From Microcoleaceae cyanobacterium UBA9251 (GTDB lineage: Bacteria; Cyanobacteriota; Cyanobacteriia; Cyanobacteriales; Microcoleaceae): a stretch of DNA of 6,148 nucleotides. The stretch is from assembly GCA_003542015.1 (NCBI GenBank), contig DPLL01000334.1, positions 3,461 to 9,608 on the forward strand, written 5' to 3'. Positions 1 to 5,294 of the stretch are shown here, piece after piece; positions within the stretch are counted from its first letter, which is position 1, and every line of letters begins with the position of its first letter. The position numbers and the translations under genes are program-made. Below the pieces are notes generated by a model, which had not been told where the DNA came from, did not search any database, and saw only the letters and a list, made by a program, of their open reading frames with translations.

Positions 1-66
1 GCTCAGGGCACCGCTCCGCTCAGGGAACTATGAAATAAATGCCTTAACCACCTTGGCGGTTGCTAT

Positions 67-87
67 AACTGTTGACTGTTAACTGTT
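67..87. repeat. Tandem heptamer repeat (AACTGTT-type, 3 copies)
   Basis: Three adjacent 7-mers read AACTGTT, GACTGTT, AACTGTT. Short tandem heptanucleotide repeats of this sort are typical of intergenic DNA in filamentous cyanobacteria and have no assigned function. The repeat lies downstream of the small gene that ends at 181. Nearby, GCTCAGGG occurs twice, at 1-8 and 18-25. Confidence 0.7.
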
Positions 88-139
88 ACTTTAATACCCC
101 CTTTATTCTTTAGTCAGTGCGGACTTTGTTTGTGTAGTC

Positions 140-153
140 GCGGTTGAAACCGC
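140..153. repeat. Short palindrome downstream of the DUF3288-like gene
   Basis: GCGGTT and AACCGC form a 6-bp stem around a 2-base centre. It lies about 30 bp past the stop codon of the minus-strand gene ending at 181. On the minus strand it is not followed by a run of T, so I do not call it a Rho-independent terminator. It could be part of a dispersed cyanobacterial intergenic repeat, but other genomic copies would be needed to say so. Confidence 0.4.
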
Positions 154-180
154 CGAGTATAAAAGGGGCTTTGAACTAGA

Positions 181-474
181 TTAAACCCAATCTTCTTGGT
201 CGCTTTTTTGCTTCCTGTAAACTTCACCTTTGGCGTGAATTTTGCGAGTTTGTTCGTAAAGAGTTTCTGGTGTAAGATTCCATTGTTGCAGGACTTTTTC
301 TAAGTCTTTTTGGATATCTCTAGCGCCGGGAAAACCACGGTAACGAATTATTAATCTCGCTAATTCTGATAAATTGTAGTCGGTGGCTTCTCCGGCTAAT
401 AAAGTATCGACTGTAGCGCGATCGCGTCGATATTGCGGATGCTGCTGATCTTGAGTTTTTTCTACTGAATCCAT
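181..474 (-). CDS. Small DUF3288-like cyanobacterial protein
   Basis: A 97-residue soluble, charged protein with no signal peptide, membrane segment or cysteines. From memory it resembles the cyanobacterial DUF3288 family, whose members share an opening DQQHPQY followed by a block like DRATVDTLLAGEATDYNLSE and a GFPGARDIQ turn. The family has no established function that I know of. The remainder is predicted helical (LEKVLQQW, ETLYEQTRKIH) with a basic and acidic tail. I place the start at the ATG at 474 rather than the in-frame GTG at 501: the conserved-looking part begins just after MDSVEK, and the GTG overlaps a possible -10 box. No clear Shine-Dalgarno is visible. It appears to be transcribed alone, with a 234-bp gap upstream. 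Naming is by pattern recognition only. Confidence 0.75.
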   Translation of the reverse strand: MDSVEKTQDQQHPQYRRDRATVDTLLAGEATDYNLSELARLIIRYRGFPGARDIQKDLEKVLQQWNLTPETLYEQTRKIHAKGEVYRKQKSDQEDWV

Positions 475-499
475 ACTAAGTAAGTGGGTACAAATAAAC

Positions 500-505
500 A
501 CTATA
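500..505 (-). promoter_or_regulatory. Possible -10 box for the DUF3288-like gene
   Basis: On the minus strand this reads TATAGT, 25 bases upstream of the ATG at 474. The expected -35 position (about 523-528) reads TCTCCT, which is a poor match. The call therefore rests on a single hexamer and its position. Confidence 0.2.
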
Positions 506-512
506 TGGGAGC

Positions 513-567
513 GGGCGGGTTTAGGAGATTATTAGTCTTAGGCTATTATGGTTGGTAAAACCCGCCC
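513..567. repeat. Inverted repeat with 10-bp arms, possible dispersed element
   Basis: The left arm GGGCGGGTTT (513-522) is perfectly complementary to the right arm AAACCCGCCC (558-567), with a 35-base AT-rich interior. It is non-coding and sits just upstream of the DUF3288-like gene. Its size and GC-rich ends with an AT-rich core suggest a small dispersed palindromic repeat of the kind seen in Oscillatoriales. As RNA on either strand it would form a long-loop hairpin. No T tract follows, so a terminator is not supported. Confidence 0.5.
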
Positions 568-708
568 CGACAATTCACGTTCTTCTATTATTAGTTTTTT
601 GCGTTTAAGATCAAATCCTCTCTTCATCCGAATTATTCAGATCTCTATTCTCTCCCTCTGTGTCCTCTGTGTTCTCTGCGGTAAAATAATTCCGATATCT
701 AATTAGAG
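568..708. other. Intergenic stretch with low-complexity CTCTGTG motif
   Basis: No plausible gene. The part at 657-682 is pyrimidine-rich and carries imperfect copies of CTCTGTGT/CTCTGTGTT/CTCTGCGG. Motifs of this type recur between genes in many filamentous cyanobacteria (recollection, not searched). No recognisable terminator or strong promoter was found. Confidence 0.4.
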
Positions 709-939
709 TTAGAGTTTTACTGATGTTGTCGCTTCAGTCATCCCCAGAAATTTTTGTGTTTGTGCAGTAATACCAAATATGCGATCGCCATGACAAAAGA
801 TTTCCCAGGCGCGAATTCCCATAAAACCAATCCCTGCGATCGCCAAGGGCATCGCAGCGGCACATAACAGCGCTGCGATCGGGGGACGGAACCAGTGCCG
901 ATTTGCACGCTTATTTACTATTCGAGTGTATGCGATTGT
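709..939 (-). pseudogene. C-terminal part of an interrupted membrane-protein gene
   Basis: An open frame of 76 codons ends at TAA (709-711) and has no plausible start of its own. It encodes a basic stretch (KRANRHWFRPP), a strongly hydrophobic segment from about PPIAALLCAAAM through AIAGIGFMGIRAW, and a polar tail ending in TTSVKL. Its first codon, Thr at 937-939, matches in phase and context Thr243 (1953-1955) of the upstream ORF that ends at 1941. Joining them gives GIITGILL-T-IAYTRIVNKR, a smooth hydrophobic segment followed by positive charges. I infer that this is the displaced C-terminus of the 1941-2681 gene, cut off by insertion of the methyltransferase segment. It carries two HIP1 sites, like typical host DNA. 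Whether it is translated is unknown; its frame overlaps the end of the methyltransferase ORF. Confidence 0.7.
781..843. repeat. Pair of HIP1 octamers (GCGATCGC)
   Basis: HIP1 sites lie at 781-788 and 836-843, inside the displaced C-terminal fragment. Others are at 418-425, 2107-2114, 2509-2516, 2901-2908 and 5096-5103. HIP1 is the highly iterated palindrome of many cyanobacterial genomes and is the main taxonomic clue here. None falls inside the inserted methyltransferase segment, but none falls inside the 2-kb kinase gene either, so the absence is weak evidence. Confidence 0.9.
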
Positions 940-1922
940 TAGAACAGTTGTGCAATGACTCGTACAGAATCATATTTGGCCTCTTTTGATGAGAACAGTG
1001 AGCTAATCAGAAGCTTCCATGCTTGGAGCTTATACTTTGGTTCCGTCTGCCACTGATCATCACTCCCTTGAAATGCACGCCATACTTCCTTTTCTGTGTC
1101 CAGCCAAGAGTTAGAAAACTGACGACAAAACCCGCAATACTTCACTGAAACTACACTAAACCCATGTTTTGACAAGATCGCACACAAACTGAAAGGCGTG
1201 AAAAAATTGAGGTGCCGAGGAATATCTGAAAATGGCCACGCCGCTCTTTGTGCCTTGAAGCCAAGTGATTCACAATTCGGTGTTTCAACTATAAAACACC
1301 CCCTATCCCTTAAAAGACCTTTTGCGTTTAATACAGCAGAATTTATATCTATGCAATGTTCAAGAACGTGGGACATGAGAATAACATCATATTTACTTTC
1401 CATGACCGTGCGTGGCAATTCTTCTGCTGTTCCCTCATAGACAATGAGATTAGATTTCTTTGCCTCTTCCCTAGCCTTTTGGTCTGGCTCAACACCAACA
1501 ACAGAAAAACCTTGATCAAGAAAACGAGACATATTCCCGCCATTCCCACAGCCAATCTCTAGCATAGAGAAAGAACTACCTTTCAATAAAGCAACAGCAT
1601 CGTTTGGTGAAAGATCTTTGCCATTATCAAGTCGCCAAGAAAGATGGAAACGCAATCGATCCAGGAATGACTCATCGCTATTTCGTCCTACCTTACTATT
1701 TGTATCTGCTTTGTGAGTGTAATAGTCAGTAAGATCGTAGAAGCTCGAAACCTCCTTCCTCGTTGGCCTTGGCCAGACTTGGCCGTAACGGCAAGAAGTA
1801 CAAAAAAAAACGTCGTATGCTCTATGAGATGTAGGCTTTCTATAGTCACATGGGGCCGTAAATAATTTGTTTATTTCTTGGCTGCAAATTTGACATTTTA
1901 CCGTTTGACTCTCTAACTCCAT
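939..1922 (-). CDS. Zinc-ribbon class I SAM-dependent methyltransferase
   Basis: A 327-residue protein, apparently complete. The N-terminus carries two CxxC pairs (C10/C13 and C41/C44), a probable zinc ribbon, followed by the PRPT...FYDLTDYY region usual in this architecture. The Rossmann methyltransferase domain shows motif I as LEIGCGNGG (121-129), an acidic ribose-binding residue at the end of the next strand (VVGVEPD, E145), the DVILMSHVLEH motif (179-189), and a post-motif strand with FIVETPN (210-216). This fits the Methyltransf_23 type. Relatives often modify sugars, lipids or secondary metabolites, but the substrate cannot be read here. No sugar or lipid genes surround it, so it appears orphaned. 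The ATG at 1922 has a good Shine-Dalgarno 5 bases upstream. Its TAA stop falls in the junction with the host gene. Acquisition by transfer is inferred from its position inside another gene. Confidence 0.85.
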   Translation of the reverse strand: MELESQTVKCQICSQEINKLFTAPCDYRKPTSHRAYDVFFCTSCRYGQVWPRPTRKEVSSFYDLTDYYTHKADTNSKVGRNSDESFLDRLRFHLSWRLDNGKDLSPNDAVALLKGSSFSMLEIGCGNGGNMSRFLDQGFSVVGVEPDQKAREEAKKSNLIVYEGTAEELPRTVMESKYDVILMSHVLEHCIDINSAVLNAKGLLRDRGCFIVETPNCESLGFKAQRAAWPFSDIPRHLNFFTPFSLCAILSKHGFSVVSVKYCGFCRQFSNSWLDTEKEVWRAFQGSDDQWQTEPKYKLQAWKLLISSLFSSKEAKYDSVRVIAQLF

Positions 1923-1927
1923 ACCTG

Positions 1928-1933
1928 CCCCCT
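1928..1933 (-). promoter_or_regulatory. Shine-Dalgarno of the methyltransferase gene
   Basis: On the minus strand AGGGGG lies 5 bases before the ATG at 1922. It sits in the 18-base gap after the stop of the upstream HNH-like ORF, so translation could be coupled if both are read from one transcript. It is the clearest ribosome binding site in the window and lies within the inserted segment. Confidence 0.55.
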
Positions 1934-1940
1934 ATGATAT

Positions 1941-2681
1941 CTAATTTCGTTGTGTTAACAGAATGCCAGTAATTATACCACCAGCAATGCCAGCTTTAGC
2001 GGTAGCTGTGGCGACTTGTTCGACTAATTCTGACTGGGTAATTTTGCCTTCAACACACAATAGGGAATTTTCTAAGATGGAAAATACTAACTCAATTACT
2101 GCTGCTGCGATCGCACCTTTCAATGCAGCCCCAACAACTTCGGCAACTGCTGCTTTAAACGCAGCATCCGCTAAAACCTGCTTAGCGACGGCTAATTCGG
2201 CCGCAGTCATGTCTACACCACCGCGAGCCCGATTTACCCAAAAATGTTCAAAAACCCCGTTAGCAGCTTCGCTACCGCCTCCATTCACCCGTGCTTGGAT
2301 GTGACTCCAATCTTTATCTTGACAGAAGTTGCGAATTGCTTCTGGGCCTTGGGCACGAATTTGGGCGGGTATGGATTCAAATACTTTTGCTGCTTCTTGA
2401 ACATTTCGCATTCCGTCACGCATACCAGCCCTAGCAAATTTCAATTGCAGATTTGTTGGCAGGTTCTCAAAACGGATGTTGTGTGCTATTTTAAAAGCTT
2501 CTTGAGTGGCGATCGCCCCAGCACTAACAATTGAACTTGGCGCTGATTCTACCCACGCCGTTAATACAGTTGCACTTTCCTCAACTTGAGCAGAGATTTG
2601 GTTAGCTAAGTTTTGGGTTTCGGCAAGAGTTGCTTGCACTTTTGTAGTTAGGAATTCGAGCGGATTCTGGTTGATTTCCAT
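1941..2681 (-). CDS. HNH-like domain protein, truncated by insertion
   Basis: A 246-residue ORF not assigned to a named family. Residues 1-115 are mostly helical and Ala/Gln rich. Residues 125-155 match the HNH (beta-beta-alpha metal) core in spacing: H127 in WSHI, a GGG turn (134-136), N141 fourteen residues after the His, then N150 nine later in NRARGG. The usual Asp before the first His is Ser126, so activity is uncertain. After MTAAE come Ala/Gly-rich hydrophobic segments (about 173-203 and 229-243), suggesting membrane association. The last residues (QRN) and the TAG stop come from inserted DNA; Thr243 joins in frame to the fragment at 709-939, giving an original length of about 318. The ATG at 2681 has only a weak upstream GGAT. 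A polymorphic-toxin or defence role is conceivable but not shown. Confidence 0.75.
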   Translation of the reverse strand: MEINQNPLEFLTTKVQATLAETQNLANQISAQVEESATVLTAWVESAPSSIVSAGAIATQEAFKIAHNIRFENLPTNLQLKFARAGMRDGMRNVQEAAKVFESIPAQIRAQGPEAIRNFCQDKDWSHIQARVNGGGSEAANGVFEHFWVNRARGGVDMTAAELAVAKQVLADAAFKAAVAEVVGAALKGAIAAAVIELVFSILENSLLCVEGKITQSELVEQVATATAKAGIAGGIITGILLTQRN

Positions 2682-2753
2682 GTTGATCCAGCTTGCATCG
2701 TTAATGATTGAATTATTCTCAATATATAGCGGTTCTCAAGCGTTGTGAGGTAT

Positions 2754-2788
2754 GCCCGAAGCCCGAAGCCCGAAGCCCGAAGCCCGAA
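2754..2788. repeat. Tandem heptanucleotide repeat GCCCGAA x5
   Basis: Five perfect head-to-tail copies of GCCCGAA, plus a partial GC at 2789-2790, lie between the HNH-like gene and the kinase gene. This is a typical cyanobacterial short tandem repeat. Copy number probably varies between strains by slippage. No coding role is supported: the plus-strand frame through it runs into the kinase gene antisense. Confidence 0.9.
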
Positions 2789-2828
2789 GCGTACCGCACT
2801 GTTACTGAGAAAGGCTATAATTTTACCC

Positions 2829-2862
2829 AGATTCCCGACTTCGCAGAAGTTGTCGGGAATCT
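2829..2862. repeat. Palindrome downstream of the kinase gene
   Basis: AGATTCCCGAC (2829-2839) pairs perfectly with GTCGGGAATCT (2852-2862). Inside, TTC pairs with GAA, leaving a small bulge and a short loop. On the minus strand it lies about 55 bp past the kinase stop, but the T run (rc of 2863-2869) precedes the hairpin rather than following it, so it is not a canonical intrinsic terminator. Palindromes of this sequence type appear to be dispersed repeats in filamentous cyanobacteria (recollection). It might still act as an mRNA 3'-end stabiliser. Confidence 0.6.
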
Positions 2863-2917
2863 AAAAAAAGAGCGTTTTACTGAATTGATTCTAACTCCGG
2901 GCGATCGCACCAACAAA

Positions 2918-4945
2918 TCAAGGAGACAGCCGCCACACCTTAATCGTGTCATCAAAACTGCCACTGACGAGAGTTTGATCTTGAGGATTAAAAGCCAATT
3001 CCACCCAAGTAGAATGACCCTTAAGTGTACCAGCCATTTCGCCAGTATGCGTCTGCCACAGCTTGATAGTTCCGCTCAAATCGCTGCTGGCCAACTTGTC
3101 CCCGTCGGGACTGAAAGCTAGAGACTGAATGCGATCGGAATGGCCAATCAGAGTCCGCAACAGAGAACCGCTGGGCTGTCGAGATTCATTATTAGTGCTG
3201 ATATCCCAAAGCTTCACCGTCTTGTCCCAACTGCCGCTAGCGAGAGTTTGACCGTCTGGGCTGATAGCAAGAGACCAAATCGCCTCAGCATCACCCCTGA
3301 GAATCTGTTTCAATTCCCCAGTCCGCCAATTCCAAAGTTTGATAATACCATCGCTATTGCCAGTAGCCAGAGTTTCTCGATCGGGACTGAAAGCCACCGA
3401 CTGCACCTGATCGGAAAGCCCTTTAAAAGTTTCTAACTCAACTCCGTCGTCTACTTCCCACAACTTCAAAGTGTTGTCCTTACCGACACTGGCAATTGTC
3501 CTGCCATCGGGACTGAAAGCCACCGAGAACACGCCATCTTTGTGTCCATCCCAACTCCGAATCAACTGACCGGTGTAGAAATTCCACAATTTAATTGTAT
3601 TATCAGCACTACCGCTGGCGATCGTCCTGCCATCGGGACTAACAGCCACCGACCACACCGGGGCCAAATGTCCGGCTAAAACCTTCAGCACTTTACCGTG
3701 ACGCTTGTGCAGCAGGCGAATTGTCCCGTCGTTATTTCCGCTGACTATCACCCGGCCATTGGGGCTGACAGCCACAGCCCAAACCGGATTTTTGTCCTGA
3801 GTCGCCAGAGTTCGCACCGCAGCAGGCTCAATCGATGTCTGACTCTTGAAATCCTCCATTGGCGGGGGATTGAACCGAATTTCGGGAATAGCAGCAGGTT
3901 CTTGATAAGTGAATGCCTGCGGTTGCTGAGACTGGAAACGAGAACCCAGCGCCAGGGATACCAGGACACCAACCGCCCCAGCCCAAGCGCCCAAAGTCCA
4001 CTTGGGCTGGCCCAGAATCAGATCCACGGGTGCGGGGCTGTATTTCATGTCTTTGAGGATTGCTGAGGCTGTGCGATAGCGTTTCGAGGTTTCGCGGTGC
4101 ACCATTTGATCTAGAATGCGGCCTAGTCTCGCCGAAACCGGCACTTTCAAATAATGCCGCCAGGCCCAATCATCTGCTTTGAGATCAAACAAATCAAAGG
4201 GCGACATTCCCGTTAACAAATGGATGCAGGTGACACCCAAACTGTAGATATCGCTGCTGGGAATAGCTTGACCTTGAATTTGTTCCGGGGCCGCGTATTC
4301 AGCAGAACCTGTCACCGTGTCTGTTTTCAGCGGGCCGCTGTTAGCAGGAATGGCCGCGCCGAAATCGACTAAAACTAGACCCCCCAGACTTTCTGTTTCT
4401 CCCAAAGCTGGCACTGCTTGGGGGGATTTGCGGTGAATAATATTGGACGGTTTGATATCTCGGTGAATCTGTTGATTGTCGTGAACAAATTGCAGTACCG
4501 GCAACAATTCGCTCAGGAGATACCAAATGTGAATTTCTTTAAAAACACCTTTGTCTGAGAGTTGAGTTGCCAAATTGCGGCCGTCGATGTATTCTTGTAC
4601 CAAATACTGGCAGCCGTCTTGTTCAAAAGATGCCAGCAGTTTCGGTATTTGGGGATGTTTTCCCAACTCGTCGAGGACTGAGGCTGAGGTGCGAAATGTC
4701 CGATTTAGCTGTTTTTGACCGTCAGCGACAGTTTCTGGCTCGAAAAATTGTTGAATGACGCAGCGGGGTTGAGAAGGTTGGTCTTCATCGACTGCTAAGA
4801 ATGTGTGGCTAGCGAGATTTTGACCGAGGGTGTGAAAGACTCGGTAGCGGCCTTTTAGCAGCAAATTCGACCCGCAACTTTTGCAGACTGTCGCGCGATC
4901 GAGATTTTGGGGGTTCTGACAATGGGAATTGATGCAGTAACTCAT
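2918..4945 (-). CDS. Zinc-ribbon Ser/Thr kinase-like protein with WD40 propeller
   Basis: A 675-residue signalling protein. C4, C9, C21 and C24 form a zinc ribbon typical of cyanobacterial 4-Cys kinases. The kinase domain spans about 33-300: HRDIKPSN (161-168), DFG (194-196), APE (219-221) and SDIYSLGV (231-238) are all intact. The N-lobe is degenerate: the glycine loop reads LGQNLAS (40-46) with one glycine, the VAIK-lysine position is Gln65 (CVIQQF), and no Glu is present at the alpha-C position (83-91). ATP binding or phosphotransfer is therefore doubtful. One membrane segment (about 316-336) is followed by a linker and seven WD40 repeats (about 377-675), enough for a full propeller, probably on the other side of the membrane as a sensor or scaffold. 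Length is normal and the start at 4945 keeps the ribbon. It stands alone, divergent from msrP. Substrate and signal are unknown. Confidence 0.93.
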   Translation of the reverse strand: MSYCINSHCQNPQNLDRATVCKSCGSNLLLKGRYRVFHTLGQNLASHTFLAVDEDQPSQPRCVIQQFFEPETVADGQKQLNRTFRTSASVLDELGKHPQIPKLLASFEQDGCQYLVQEYIDGRNLATQLSDKGVFKEIHIWYLLSELLPVLQFVHDNQQIHRDIKPSNIIHRKSPQAVPALGETESLGGLVLVDFGAAIPANSGPLKTDTVTGSAEYAAPEQIQGQAIPSSDIYSLGVTCIHLLTGMSPFDLFDLKADDWAWRHYLKVPVSARLGRILDQMVHRETSKRYRTASAILKDMKYSPAPVDLILGQPKWTLGAWAGAVGVLVSLALGSRFQSQQPQAFTYQEPAAIPEIRFNPPPMEDFKSQTSIEPAAVRTLATQDKNPVWAVAVSPNGRVIVSGNNDGTIRLLHKRHGKVLKVLAGHLAPVWSVAVSPDGRTIASGSADNTIKLWNFYTGQLIRSWDGHKDGVFSVAFSPDGRTIASVGKDNTLKLWEVDDGVELETFKGLSDQVQSVAFSPDRETLATGNSDGIIKLWNWRTGELKQILRGDAEAIWSLAISPDGQTLASGSWDKTVKLWDISTNNESRQPSGSLLRTLIGHSDRIQSLAFSPDGDKLASSDLSGTIKLWQTHTGEMAGTLKGHSTWVELAFNPQDQTLVSGSFDDTIKVWRLSP

Positions 4946-5294
4946 CTGTTTTTCCGCTGGATACCCCCATCATACTTTTGGGTGGTGGGGGAGGAAAGCG
5001 GGGCGGTGCGTGCCGCTTCCTGTGGACAAATTAGATCCTTGCATTGACTTAATATATGATAATTGTTTCCCAGATTTTAGCCACAGTTGTCAGGCGCGAT
5101 CGCACGTAAATTATTGCTGACTTTCCTGCGAGGGATGTTTAATAGGTCGATCGCCCCCTAGTTGTGAGATTGTTTGGGGGGACTGGGAGTGCCTGAATTA
5201 GGTTATAATGTCATTCATTCCGAAAGCTCCGCTCCACTTTGATAACTTGTTCAATATTCCCGAACCACTAACTACTAACTTTTAAGTATTACTT
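4946..5294. other. Divergent intergenic region between kinase and msrP
   Basis: 349 bp with no plausible gene. Close to the kinase start there are two imperfect hairpins: CCCCCATCA with TGGTGGGGG (4964-4991, one G-U pair) and GGAAAGCGG with CCGCTTCC (4993-5020, one bulge). A HIP1 site is at 5096-5103. An AT-rich patch at 5043-5070 could hold a promoter, but no hexamer pair is convincing. A TATAAT box faces msrP at 5204. Next to the msrP start CTAACTA and CTAACT are repeated in tandem. I found no riboswitch fold I recognise. Confidence 0.5.
5204..5209 (+). promoter_or_regulatory. Candidate -10 box of msrP
   Basis: A perfect TATAAT lies 85 bases upstream of the msrP ATG. The -35 position 17 bases before it reads GACTGG, a poor match, which suggests an activator-dependent promoter or chance. 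It would give a leader of roughly 80 nucleotides. Confidence 0.35.

Larger units (their letters stand above)
937..1957. other. Candidate inserted segment carrying a methyltransferase gene
   Basis: The segment interrupts the HNH-like gene. The pentamer TGTTA is present at both edges (937-941 and 1953-1957), and deleting one copy plus the interior restores a continuous 318-codon frame. TGTTA may be a target-site duplication or only junction microhomology. GTTGTG also occurs near both ends in direct orientation (947-952, 1949-1954). I see no terminal inverted repeats, transposase, integrase or tRNA-like site, so this is not a recognisable insertion sequence. The only cargo is the methyltransferase ORF, in the same orientation as the host gene. 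Boundaries are known to within a few bases at best. Confidence 0.55.

Noticed and set aside
1198..1562. Overlapping ORFs on both strands within the methyltransferase gene
   Set aside because: They lie in other frames of a gene with clear SAM-binding motifs and show no independent domain signal.
942..1952. Methyltransferase segment as a classical insertion sequence
   Set aside because: It has no transposase and no terminal inverted repeats at the deduced ends, so it is reported only as a candidate inserted segment.
1963..2534. Plus-strand ORFs of 113 and 96 codons antisense to the HNH-like gene
   Set aside because: They are Ala/Thr-rich or low-complexity translations explained by the Ala-rich minus-strand protein, with no recognisable motif or ribosome binding site.
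2829..2862. Hairpin as intrinsic terminator of the kinase gene
   Set aside because: Read on the minus strand, the T run comes before the stem, and the sequence after the stem is GGGTAAAATT. The canonical order is missing.
2708..3121. Plus-strand ORF of 137 codons through the heptamer array
   Set aside because: Its first part is made of the GCCCGAA repeat (giving PKPEARSPKPEA) and the palindrome, and its second half is antisense to conserved WD40 repeats. It shows no family signal.
2918..3810. Periodic similarity of about 126 bp resembling a DNA repeat array
   Set aside because: The period comes from the 42-residue WD40 repeats in the protein. The DNA copies are diverged, so this is not a CRISPR or satellite array.
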